The notes under the pieces were generated by a model. It was not told the origin of the DNA. It did not search any database and worked only from the letters and a program-made list of their open reading frames with translations. Position numbers and translations under genes: made by a program. DNA of 39,914 nt from an uncultured Alistipes sp. (lineage in GTDB: Bacteria; Bacteroidota; Bacteroidia; Bacteroidales; Rikenellaceae): the NCBI GenBank assembly GCA_944321205.1, contig CALUKK010000077.1, forward strand, positions 1-39,914, given 5' to 3'. This document shows, piece after piece, positions 22,507 to 30,419 of the stretch (position 1 is its first letter; each line of letters opens with the position of its first letter).

Positions 22507-24111
22507 ATGGAAACGACCTTGATGAAAGAACTTTGCCGGAGCATGCTGTTGCTGATGCTGCTGACCGGTGCCGGCTGCACGACGTCGGATTCCGCGACGG
22601 GGACTCCGGACAGCGGCTCCGAATCCGACGAGACCGTTGAAGTTGAAAACGAACAGGAGCTCAAGGAGTGGATGTTCGACTACATGAAGCAGAATTACCT
22701 GTGGAACGATGCCGTGGAGCGGGTGACACCCGATTATACACTCGATTACAAGGCGTTTCTGGAGAAGATTCTCCTGGACGTTGCCGCACAGGACGATGTC
22801 AACCACGACGACGGATACTGGGAAAACGGCATGCGGATGTCGTTCTACTCCACGATCGAACGCTACAAGGTCGAATCGGAAGAGGCCACAGCCACGACAC
22901 GCGGCATGCGGGAGACCGCCGAGGATACCGGAATCAACGCCATCTACTACATGTATCGGGACGATACGTGGACGGACTGTCTGTTTCTTATCAGCAGCGT
23001 ATCTCCCTTCTCCCCGGCCGGAAAGGCGGGGCTGCGCCGTGGCGACTACATCGAAAAGATCGACGGCAAGACGTTCGGCGCCTCGCAGCTTGAGGAGATG
23101 TACGAGCGGATCATCTCTCCGCAGGGACGCGTAACCCTCACGGTATTGGACGCCGACGGCCAGTCGTCGCACGAGGTTACCTATGGGATCGAGCCCTACG
23201 AGGACAACCCCGTCTGGAAGGTCGACGTGCTGACGACGAAGGGAGGCCGGCGTGTCGGGTATCTCTGCTACAATACCTTCAACCTCTATTACGACGATGC
23301 CCTGCTCGATGCCTTCGCCACGTTCCGGGAGGCCGATGTCGAGGAGCTGATTCTCGACCTGCGCTACAACAGCGGCGGACACGTCGTATCAAGCGTGCTG
23401 ATGGGTACGGCCGTGGCCGGAAATGCCCTGAAGGGCCAGGTCTTCATGCAGGAGGTCTACAACGCCGACCGTCAGGCCGCCGGTGAGCCGGTCGGAATCT
23501 TCCGGATCGGCAACGCCGACTGCGGCCGTGGCAGCTACGACAAGATCGCTTCGGCGCTGGATGTCTCGCTCGGACTTGCGCGGATCTACCTCCTCTGCTC
23601 GGAGACAACCGCCTCGGCCAGCGAGTTGCTCATCAACGGCCTGCGCGGTCTGGGCCTCGAGGTGCGGCTGATCGGCGTCACGACCAACGGCAAGAATGTC
23701 GGCATGGAGAGCAGCTCCCGGATCCTGGACGGTTACGAGTATGACTTAAGCCCGATCACCTTCTATGCGGAGAACGCCCAGGGATCTTCCGACTACGGAG
23801 AGGGTTTCACGCCCGATCTGGAGGCTTCGGAGAACAACTTCAAGTTGGCCGACTGGGGCGATCCCGAAGACGGTCTGCTGTCTCTGGCCCTGGAGTGGAT
23901 CGATTCGGGACAGAAACCCGACGTGAAAACCCGTTCGGCCGCGACACCCCGGCTTCATGCCCTCCCGCACCCCGGCAGAAGGCTCCAAGGCTCCATCGTG
24001 GAGCGTAATTGGCCGGTCCGGAGAGTTCCCGGATGCCCCGAATCGGGGGACGGTTTGCTATGTTTCTCTTTTTTTGTATCTTTGCCGAGCCCACCAACGC
24101 TTGAATATCCG
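22507..24111 (+). CDS. S41-family peptidase lipoprotein with PDZ domain; no stop codon before the next gene
   Basis: The gene starts at ATG 22507 or, more like a lipoprotein, at 22522 ('MKELCRSMLLLMLLTGAGC', Cys19 as lipid anchor). After an acidic linker come an S41 N-terminal helical part, a PDZ domain ('SPAGKAGLRRGDYIEKIDGKTF') and the tail-specific protease domain. That domain has 'EELILDLRYNSGGHV', the serine motif 'ETTASASELLINGLRG' (Ser365/367, numbering from 22522) and Lys391 in 'TTNGKNVGMESS'. The catalytic set looks complete, so it is probably an envelope protease. The recognisable domain ends near 23.93 kb, yet the frame stays open through the intergenic promoter and into the DHH gene, with the only stop at 25141. 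The end given here is the base before the DHH start, not a stop codon. A TAA in another frame at 24006 would end the protein if a one-base indel were present. Confidence 0.82.
24054..24084 (+). promoter_or_regulatory. promoter of the DHH phosphoesterase gene
   Basis: TTTG (24054-24057), 19-bp spacer, TATCTTTG (24077-24084): an exact match to the Bacteroidetes -33/-7 consensus, 27 bp before ATG 24112. It lies inside the readthrough part of the S41 frame, which argues that this part is not normal coding sequence. Confidence 0.8.
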
Positions 24112-25143
24112 ATGGAATTGTCGAAAGAGCATATCGAACGCCTGCGGGAGCTGTTGGACCGCCCCGCCCGGCATGTCGTCATCCTGTCCCACACCAATCC
24201 CGACGGAGATGCCGTCGGGTCGTCGCTCGCCTGGGCCGAAGTGCTCCGCGCGATGGGACACACGGTCACCTGCATCGTCCCGAACAAGTATCCCTATTTT
24301 CTGGACTGGATGCCCGGCATCAGCGAGGTCGTGGTCTTCAAGACCGATACCGAAGGGCGTGCCGTACGTGCCGTTGCGGAGGCCGACATTCTCTTCTGTC
24401 TGGACTTCAATGCCGTGTCGCGTCTGGAGAATCTCAGCCAGACCATCGAGGAGAATACCTCGGCCGTACGCGTACTGATCGATCACCATCTTTCGCCGGG
24501 CGAAGGTTTCGATCTCTCCTTTTCCTACCCCGAATCGTCGAGTACGTGTTTTCTGGTCTACAACCTCATCGAAGCGCTTTGCGGTCTGAAGGCCATCACG
24601 CGCAGCATGGCCGAACTGCTCTACGTGGGGATGATGACCGATACGGGGAACTTCGCCTTTTCGACCCTTACGCCGGAACTGTTCCGCGCCGTGGCGGTGC
24701 TTGTCGAGAAGGGCATCGACATCCCGACGATCCACAACAATGTCTACAATGCCTATACCGAGGGTCGGGCCCGGCTTTTCGGCTATGCCATCAATCGCAA
24801 GATGGAGGTCATCCAGGACGGAACGGTAGCCTACATGTCGCTGTTGGAGAGCGAAATGCGCCGTTTCCAGTTCCAGCAGGGCGACAGTGAGGGTTTTGTC
24901 AACTATGCCCTGACGATCAAGAAGGTCAAGATGTCGGCCATGTTCCTGGCCCACCGCAAGTTTATCCGCGTGTCGCTGCGTTCGCGCGGCGATGTGGACG
25001 TCAATCTCTTTGCGCGCAAGTATTTCAACGGTGGCGGTCACAAGAATGCCGCCGGAGGCAAGTCGTTCGTGTCGATGCGCGAGACGATCGATCATTATAT
25101 ACGTTCCGTGGCGGAGTTTGCCGCCGAGGGGCATCTGGGTTGA
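24112..25143 (+). CDS. DHH/DHHA1 phosphoesterase (NrnA-type nanoRNase/pAp phosphatase)
   Basis: The product has 343 residues from the ATG at 24112. Motif I is 'NPDGDAVGSS' (Asp31, Asp33), motif II 'FCLDFNAVSRL', motif III the DHH signature (Asp124-His125-His126), and motif IV 'VGMMTDTGNFAFS'. The DHHA1 domain ends with the substrate-binding 'GGGH' (307-310) and 'KNAAGGKS'. This family degrades short oligoribonucleotides and dephosphorylates 3'-phosphoadenosine 5'-phosphate, using Mn2+ in the cytoplasm. It has its own promoter; the upstream S41 frame runs into it in phase. The LysR gene begins 4 bp after its stop. A pAp phosphatase next to a YeiE/CysL-like regulator and a YeiH transporter could hint at sulfur metabolism, but this is inference. 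Confidence 0.93.
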   Translation: MELSKEHIERLRELLDRPARHVVILSHTNPDGDAVGSSLAWAEVLRAMGHTVTCIVPNKYPYFLDWMPGISEVVVFKTDTEGRAVRAVAEADILFCLDFNAVSRLENLSQTIEENTSAVRVLIDHHLSPGEGFDLSFSYPESSSTCFLVYNLIEALCGLKAITRSMAELLYVGMMTDTGNFAFSTLTPELFRAVAVLVEKGIDIPTIHNNVYNAYTEGRARLFGYAINRKMEVIQDGTVAYMSLLESEMRRFQFQQGDSEGFVNYALTIKKVKMSAMFLAHRKFIRVSLRSRGDVDVNLFARKYFNGGGHKNAAGGKSFVSMRETIDHYIRSVAEFAAEGHLG

Positions 25144-25147
25144 GGCC

Positions 25148-26035
25148 ATGGATGATTTCCGGCTCAGGGTCTTCATCACGGCGGCGCGGACGCTGAGTTT
25201 TACGCGTACGGCCGAACAGCTGGATATCTCGCAGCCGGCCGTCAGCAAACATATCGGCGAGTTGGAATCCCGTTACGAGGTGCAGCTCTTCACCCGCCGG
25301 GGGAGCCGGTTGGAACTGACCGATGCGGGCCGTACGTTGTTGGAGTCGGCCGAACGGGTGGCCGACGACTACCGCCGTCTGGAGTATGAAATGAGCCTCT
25401 GTACGGGACAGACCGAGGGCGAACTGCGTCTGGGGGCCAGTACGACCATTGCGCAGTATCTGCTGCCGCCGATTCTGGCCCGATTTACGGGACGTTTCCC
25501 CCAAGTCCGTGTATCGCTGCTCTCCGGGAACAGCGGACAGATCGAACAGGCCCTGGAGACACATGCGATCGATCTGGGGCTGGTTGAGAGTGTCAGCCGG
25601 CGCCAGGGTTTGCACTATACGTTGTTCCGGCCCGACGAACTGGTGCTGGTGGCCCGGCCCGGCGGATGTCATGCCCGGATGGAGTCCGTCACCGCGGAGA
25701 TGCTGTGCCGGATTCCGCTGGTGTTGCGCGAAAACGGTTCGGGAACGCTTGAGGTGATCTCCGCGGCGCTGGCCGAGCGGGGCATCCGCCTCTCGCAGCT
25801 GCACGTCGTGATGCGTCTGGGGTCGACCGAGGGGATCAAGGGTTTCGTACGCAACAGTGACGCCATGGCCATTGTCTCGGCCTTTTCGGTGGTTGACGAG
25901 TTGCGCAGCGGAGCGTTGCGGATTGTCGATCTGGAGGATCTGACGCTGCTTCGGGATTTTGTTTTCGCACACGGCGAGGCGCATCCTGCACGGCTTGTGC
26001 GGCAGTTCATGGATTTTGCCCTGGCCAATCGCTGA
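25148..26035 (+). CDS. LysR-family transcriptional regulator (CysL/YeiE-like)
   Basis: The product has 295 residues from the ATG at 25148; the longer frame overlaps the DHH gene and is rejected. The N-terminal winged helix-turn-helix is clear ('AARTLSFTRTAEQLDISQPAVSKHIGELE', about 12-40), followed by the linker helix and a two-subdomain LysR effector fold ('GELRLGASTTIAQYLLPPILARF', 'LGLVES'). It is encoded 4 bp after the DHH gene and directly upstream of a YeiH-type transporter in the same direction. In enterobacteria the LysR protein YeiE sits beside yeiH, and CysL of Bacillus controls sulfite reductase, so sulfur-compound sensing is a fair guess. A T-N11-A palindrome (26238-26250) between it and yeiH is a candidate binding site. 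Confidence 0.93.
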   Translation: MDDFRLRVFITAARTLSFTRTAEQLDISQPAVSKHIGELESRYEVQLFTRRGSRLELTDAGRTLLESAERVADDYRRLEYEMSLCTGQTEGELRLGASTTIAQYLLPPILARFTGRFPQVRVSLLSGNSGQIEQALETHAIDLGLVESVSRRQGLHYTLFRPDELVLVARPGGCHARMESVTAEMLCRIPLVLRENGSGTLEVISAALAERGIRLSQLHVVMRLGSTEGIKGFVRNSDAMAIVSAFSVVDELRSGALRIVDLEDLTLLRDFVFAHGEAHPARLVRQFMDFALANR

Positions 26036-26063
26036 AGGGGCTGACGAGTTTCGCTATCTTCTC

Positions 26064-26207
26064 CTCCCGGCCTGTCACCGCGGCCCGCTGCTCTCTCCTG
26101 CTCTGCTTCCCTTTTTTGCCTGCCTCCCGGTCCGTCACCGCCACCTGCTTCCCTTTTTTGCCCGCCTCCCGGTTCGTCACCGCGGCCTGCTTCTCTTCTC
26201 CGCCCGC
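26064..26207. repeat. GC/pyrimidine-rich tandem repeat, 42-bp units
   Basis: Three tandem copies start with CTCCCGG at about 26064, 26124 and 26166. Copies 2 and 3 are each 42 bp and share most positions (CTCCCGGTCCGTCACCGCCA versus a close variant). Copy 1 is 60 bp, apparently with an 18-bp internal duplication. The array begins 29 bp after the LysR stop and has a plus strand almost free of A. Confidence 0.75.
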
Positions 26208-26237
26208 GTCCCGCCGCCTTTTCGCTATAACCTGAGA

Positions 26238-26250
26238 TTATCGGAGATAA
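26238..26250. promoter_or_regulatory. candidate LysR operator TTATC-GGA-GATAA
   Basis: A 13-bp palindrome of the T-N11-A form typical of LysR recognition sites, between the LysR gene and the transporter, about 34 bp upstream of the candidate -7 box. Confidence 0.5.
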
Positions 26251-26283
26251 CCGCCGTTTGTTCAGGATTTCGATAAAAGGTGC

Positions 26284-26291
26284 GATCTTTG
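26284..26291 (+). promoter_or_regulatory. weak -7 box GATCTTTG for yeiH-type gene
   Basis: One mismatch from TAnnTTTG, 26 bp upstream of ATG 26318. A TTTG lies upstream at 26257-26260, but the 23-bp spacer is longer than usual. Suboptimal boxes fit an activator-dependent promoter. Confidence 0.4.
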
Positions 26292-26317
26292 CGGCCGGAA
26301 AAAGAAAAAGTTATCGT

Positions 26318-27403
26318 ATGTTGGAAACAGGCGGTCGGGCAGATACGCTCCACGGCATGCTTCGGATCGCACTGTTCTCGTTCGCGGCGTTCTACATCGC
26401 CAGCTTCCCTGTCGTCAAGCGGCTCTCGTTCAGCCCGCTGATTGTCGGTATCGTGCTGGGCATGCTTTATGCCAACAGCCTGCGCAACAAACTCCCCGAG
26501 ACCTGGGTCCCGGGCATCAAGTTCTGCACCAAGCAGGTACTGCGCTGGGGTATCATTCTGTACGGATTCCGTCTGACGCTGGCCCAGGTGGCGGCGGTCG
26601 GCATCCCGGCCGTGGTGGTCGACCTGGTGGTCGTTACGGTGACGATCCTCGGGGGCGTGCTGCTGGGACGCCTGCTGAAGATCGACGGCGACACGGCGCT
26701 GATGACCTCCACGGGCAGCGCCATCTGTGGAGCGGCTGCCGTATTGGGCGCCGAACCGGTCGTCAAGTGCGAGGGATACAAGACGGCCATCGCCGTCTCG
26801 ACGGTAGTCATCTTCGGCACCCTCTCGATGTTCCTCTATCCGATCATGTACCGTACGGGGCTGCTCGACGGCCTCTCGGATACGGGGGTGGCCATCTATA
26901 CGGGCAGCACGCTTCATGAGGTGGCCCATGTCGCCGGGGCGGGCAACGCCATGGACCCGACCGATTCGCTGGGCATCGCCGGCACGGCCACCATCACGAA
27001 GATGATTCGTGTGATGATGCTGGCTCCGGTGCTGGTGGTGATGAGTTTCGCGCTGGCCGGACGCCGCTGTCGGGAAACCGCTGCAACCGCAGGGGCCAAA
27101 GCCGAAAAGAGCCGCATCACGATTCCGTGGTTCGCCTTCGGATTCATCGCCGTCATCTGCCTCAATTCACTGTTGCAGCACTGGTGCGGGGTGGAGAGTG
27201 TGCGGGAGATTCCGCTTAACGGTACGATCGAATACATCGACACCTTCATGCTGACGATGGCCATGACGGCACTGGGCACCGATACGAGTCTCGACAAGTT
27301 CCGTCAGGCGGGAGCCAAACCCTTCGTGCTGGCCGGTCTGCTCTACGTGTGGCTTGTCGTGGGTGGCTACTTCCTTACGAAGTGGGTGGTCGGGATGATG
27401 TAG
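26318..27403 (+). CDS. YeiH/UPF0324-family membrane transporter (putative sulfate/sulfite exporter family)
   Basis: The product has 361 residues and about ten hydrophobic helices, starting at ATG 26318. Family hallmarks include 'LSFSPLIVGIVLGMLYANS', 'LRWGIILYGFRLTLAQV', 'STGSAICGAAAVLGAEPVV', 'AIYTGSTLHEVAHVAGAGNAM' and 'TMAMTALGTDTSLDKFRQAG'. Members are annotated as putative sulfate exporters; some characterised relatives export sulfite. The substrate here is not shown by sequence. The gene follows the LysR regulator and is closed by a strong terminator at 27426. Confidence 0.93.
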   Translation: MLETGGRADTLHGMLRIALFSFAAFYIASFPVVKRLSFSPLIVGIVLGMLYANSLRNKLPETWVPGIKFCTKQVLRWGIILYGFRLTLAQVAAVGIPAVVVDLVVVTVTILGGVLLGRLLKIDGDTALMTSTGSAICGAAAVLGAEPVVKCEGYKTAIAVSTVVIFGTLSMFLYPIMYRTGLLDGLSDTGVAIYTGSTLHEVAHVAGAGNAMDPTDSLGIAGTATITKMIRVMMLAPVLVVMSFALAGRRCRETAATAGAKAEKSRITIPWFAFGFIAVICLNSLLQHWCGVESVREIPLNGTIEYIDTFMLTMAMTALGTDTSLDKFRQAGAKPFVLAGLLYVWLVVGGYFLTKWVVGMM

Positions 27404-27425
27404 CCCGGCGAGCCCTCCATGCGAC

Positions 27426-27462
27426 AAAAAGGTCCGACAGAGCATCTGTCGGACCTTTTTTT
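27426..27462. terminator. strong bidirectional intrinsic terminator
   Basis: A perfect 15-bp stem (core GGTCCGACAG) with 5-base loop (27441-27445), flanked by A5 on the left and T7 on the right. It serves the yeiH-type gene on the plus strand and, by symmetry, the convergent acetyltransferase gene on the minus strand. Confidence 0.92.
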
Positions 27463-27559
27463 GTCTGGCTGCCATCCGCGGCCTTGGCATCCGTCGGGCC
27501 CGGCCGCAATCCATTGGAAAACGGAGGACGGACTGGACGCCGTTTCACCCGGGGACCGT

Positions 27560-28129
27560 TCATTCGATACGCGGCCATTCGGCGTGTTTGTGCTCGGAAT
27601 AGCTCAGCACGTGTTCGCGGATAAAATCGGCGAAGCGGCGTGCCTCGTCGTCGGTAAGCGGTTCCGGACGGCTCATCAGCACCAGCCGATGGGGATGGAA
27701 CGGAGCGCGGTAGGAAGGATGGATGTAGTCGTACGGATTGGCAACGAATCCCAGCCGTTCGTAGAAGTGCAGCCGACGGATCGAAATCCCCTCTTCGGGC
27801 GGATCGATCTCCAGAATGACCCGACGGTCGCGGCAGAAGGCCTCGAGAGCCCGGGATCCGAGATGTTGTCCGCGCAGGCGGGGCGAGACGGCCAGATGCT
27901 CGACGTAGTGGAAGTGGTCGGTGGTCCAGTGGAAAAGCAGCCCGGCGACGGCTCCGTCGAGGTGGATGGCATCGGCCTCGAAGGCCGGATCGGCCAGGGC
28001 ACGGTCATAGGACGCGGCATCCCATCGTTCGCAGGCCGGGAACGACTCTTCGTAAAGATCCCAGACTTCGGGCCAGTCCCTGTCGCGTCGGGAGCCAAGG
28101 GGAATAAATTGCGGTTCGGAATGGTTCAT
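27560..28129 (-). CDS. GNAT-family N-acetyltransferase
   Basis: The product has 189 residues from the ATG at 28129; the upstream extension to 28483 crosses the divergent promoter zone and is rejected. The acetyl-CoA-binding motif A is 'VEHLAVSPRLRGQHLGSRALEAF', matching the R/Q-x-x-G-x-G/A pyrophosphate loop. The later strand-helix 'IRRLHFYERLGFVAN' is the usual motif B. The C-terminus is rich in charged residues. Substrate unknown. It is monocistronic, convergent with the yeiH-type gene and divergent from the GH2 gene. Confidence 0.88.
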   Translation of the reverse strand: MNHSEPQFIPLGSRRDRDWPEVWDLYEESFPACERWDAASYDRALADPAFEADAIHLDGAVAGLLFHWTTDHFHYVEHLAVSPRLRGQHLGSRALEAFCRDRRVILEIDPPEEGISIRRLHFYERLGFVANPYDYIHPSYRAPFHPHRLVLMSRPEPLTDDEARRFADFIREHVLSYSEHKHAEWPRIE

Positions 28130-28145
28130 GGCGGATGATTTTCTG

Positions 28146-28153
28146 CCAAGATA
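28146..28153 (-). promoter_or_regulatory. weak -7 box TATCTTGG for GNAT gene
   Basis: One mismatch from TAnnTTTG on the minus strand, 16 bp upstream of ATG 28129. No convincing -33 element. Confidence 0.3.
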
Positions 28154-28273
28154 CGTCAAAATTCCGGGAAAATCCGATCGCCGGCAGGAAATTGTTGGAG
28201 GATCCGTCTTTGGCGTGCGTCCGGCCCCGAAAGATTGTGAAGCGCAAATTCTGCTATTTCTTGACACGATTTT

Positions 28274-28306
28274 TTTGTTGGAAGTCGTAAATTCATCGTA
28301 TCTTTG
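28274..28306 (+). promoter_or_regulatory. promoter of GH2 gene
   Basis: TTTG (28274-28277), 21-bp spacer, TATCTTTG (28299-28306), 55 bp before ATG 28362. The repeat AAGCGTA occurs twice in the leader. Confidence 0.75.
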
Positions 28307-28361
28307 TGAGAAGCGTAAATAAAGCGTATAATCAATTACTAATCGAAACCGTAGAAACAAG

Positions 28362-30209
28362 ATGAAGAACAAATCGATGATGCTGCCGGGACGAGTTGCC
28401 TGTACGTTGCTCGCGTCGGCATTTCTTTTGATGTCTCTGCCGGGACACGCCCAATGGAAACCGGCCGGAGACCGTATCCGCACGGAGTGGGGAGAACGGC
28501 TCGATCCGGAGCAGGTGTTGCCCGAATATCCGCGGCCGCAGCTGGTCCGCGGCGAGTGGCAAAATTTGAATGGACTCTGGCATTATGCCATTCTTCCCCT
28601 TGGGACGCAACCCACTGCATGGGAGGGTGAGATTCTGGTGCCGTTTGCAGCCGAGTCCTCCCTTTCGGGTGTCGGGCGCCGGGTCGGAGCGCAGCAGGAG
28701 TTGTGGTACGAGCGCTCGTTCACCGTATCGTCGAAATGGTCCGGCAAGCGGGTTCTTCTGCATTTCGGAGCGGTGGACTGGCGGGCCGACGTGTGGGTCA
28801 ACGGGGTGCATGTCGGAACTCACAGCGGAGGTTTCACGCCTTTCGAGTATGACATTACGGAGGCTCTCAAAAAGGGTGACAATACGCTTCGGGTCCGGGT
28901 CTGGGATCCGACCGACGAGGGGACTCAGCCGCGCGGCAAACAGGTCAACCGTCCGAGTGGAATCTGGTATACGCCCGTAACGGGTATCTGGCAGACGGTG
29001 TGGCTCGAAGCCGTTCCGCAGCAATACGTGCGGAGTTTGAAGACGACGCCCGATCTGGATCGGAAGAGCTTCCGGGTCGAGGCCGATCTTTGCGGTGTGC
29101 AGCCCGGCGACCGGATTCGGGTGCAGCTTTTCGACGGTACGACGCAGGTTGCACAGGCCGAGGCATTGTGCGGAGGTGTTGCGGAGCTTTACGTGGCGGA
29201 GCCGAAACTCTGGAGCCCCGATACGCCGTTCCTGTATGACATGACCGTCACGTTGGAGCGCAACGGCCGGACGCTGGATGAGGTTCGGAGCTATGCGGCG
29301 ATGCGTAAGTTCTCGACGGGTCGCGACCGTTCGGGCGTCGTGCGTCTGCTGTTGAATGACCGTCCGTTGTTCCAGTTCGGACCGCTGGATCAGGGCTGGT
29401 GGCCCGACGGTCTCTATACGGCCCCGTCGGATGAGGCGTTGGCCTATGACGTGATCAAGACCAAGGAGCTGGGCTACAATATGATCCGCAAGCATATCAA
29501 GGTGGAGCCGGCCCGCTGGTACTGGCATTGCGACCGTTTGGGCATGATCGTCTGGCAGGACATGCCGAGTGGCGATCAGGCGGACGGTATGCCGCAATGG
29601 CAGAACCGCAAATACTTCACCGGCGAGGAGAAACACCGTTCGGCACAATCCGAGGCCTGCTATCGCAAGGAGTGGCGGGAGATCATCGATTGCCTCTACA
29701 ACTTCCCGTCGATCGGTGTTTGGGTTCCCTTCAACGAGGCGTGGGGACAGTTCAAGACCGTCGAGATTGCCGAATGGACGAAGGCTTACGATCCGACGCG
29801 TCTGGTGAATCCGGCCAGTGGAGGCAATCATTACCAGACGGGTGACATGCTCGATCTGCACCACTATCCGGCCCCGGAACTCTATCTTTACGACCACAAT
29901 CGGGCAACGGTTCTGGGCGAATACGGCGGTATCGGTCTGGTGCTGAAGGATCATCTCTGGGAACCCGACCGGAACTGGGGTTATGTCCGTTTCGATTCGC
30001 CGAAGGCCGTGACCGACGAATACGAGCGTTATGCCGAGACCTTGTCGCGACTCATTCCGAGCGGATTCTCGGCAGCCGTCTACACCCAGACGACGGACGT
30101 GGAGATCGAGGTCAACGGATTGATGACTTACGACCGGAAGGTGATGAAGGTGGATGCGGAGCGTCTGCGGAGCATCAACGAGCGGATCTGTCACTCGCTC
30201 GACGAGTAG
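28362..30209 (+). CDS. secreted glycoside hydrolase family 2 enzyme
   Basis: The product has 615 residues with a signal peptide (1-31, ending 'SLPGHAQ'). The jelly-roll sugar-binding domain (about 50-195) includes 'LHFGAVDWRADVWVNGVHVGTHSGGFTPFEYDIT'. An immunoglobulin-like domain (about 200-300) and a TIM barrel follow. The acid/base is Glu459 in 'WVPFNEAWGQF' and the likely nucleophile is Glu520 in 'TVLGEYGG'. GH2 covers beta-galactosidases, beta-glucuronidases and mannosidases. At 615 aa this is a short form without the large C-terminal domains of LacZ; its exact substrate is unknown. It stands in its own unit, upstream of a SASA-type carbohydrate esterase, so the two may act on the same acetylated glycan, but they have separate promoters. 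Confidence 0.93.
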   Translation: MKNKSMMLPGRVACTLLASAFLLMSLPGHAQWKPAGDRIRTEWGERLDPEQVLPEYPRPQLVRGEWQNLNGLWHYAILPLGTQPTAWEGEILVPFAAESSLSGVGRRVGAQQELWYERSFTVSSKWSGKRVLLHFGAVDWRADVWVNGVHVGTHSGGFTPFEYDITEALKKGDNTLRVRVWDPTDEGTQPRGKQVNRPSGIWYTPVTGIWQTVWLEAVPQQYVRSLKTTPDLDRKSFRVEADLCGVQPGDRIRVQLFDGTTQVAQAEALCGGVAELYVAEPKLWSPDTPFLYDMTVTLERNGRTLDEVRSYAAMRKFSTGRDRSGVVRLLLNDRPLFQFGPLDQGWWPDGLYTAPSDEALAYDVIKTKELGYNMIRKHIKVEPARWYWHCDRLGMIVWQDMPSGDQADGMPQWQNRKYFTGEEKHRSAQSEACYRKEWREIIDCLYNFPSIGVWVPFNEAWGQFKTVEIAEWTKAYDPTRLVNPASGGNHYQTGDMLDLHHYPAPELYLYDHNRATVLGEYGGIGLVLKDHLWEPDRNWGYVRFDSPKAVTDEYERYAETLSRLIPSGFSAAVYTQTTDVEIEVNGLMTYDRKVMKVDAERLRSINERICHSLDE

Positions 30210-30232
30210 GGATTCCGCTCCGATCTTCTGAA

Positions 30233-30260
30233 AAACGGCCCGGAACTTTCCGGGCCGTTT
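30233..30260 (+). terminator. terminator after GH2 gene
   Basis: An 11-bp stem (AAACGGCCCGG with its complement) and 6-base loop, 23 bp after the stop. It ends in TTTC, so the U-tract is weak. Confidence 0.7.
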
Positions 30261-30382
30261 CTTGTGAAGTGTCCTGCCGTGTCGGAGTTCGTGAGGCTCT
30301 GCTCCGAACTGTCTGCCGGCGAGGATGAAGCCGTCTCGGGGCAATTTCCTGCTCCACGACGTGTGTGAACCTCGAAAAAGAG

Positions 30383-30390
30383 TATCTTTG
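30383..30390 (+). promoter_or_regulatory. -7 box TATCTTTG of esterase gene
   Basis: An exact TAnnTTTG match, 29 bp upstream of ATG 30420 and 8 bp upstream of ATG 30399. The distance favours 30420 as the start. The -33 position has no clear TTG. Confidence 0.6.
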
Positions 30391-30419
30391 CAAAAACGAT
30401 GAACCCAACAGGTGATGAT

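Noticed and set aside
28261-28333. TTGACA and TATAAT look-alikes upstream of the GH2 gene
   Set aside because: Spacing is wrong and Bacteroidetes primary sigma factors use TTTG/TAnnTTTG, which is present in the same region.
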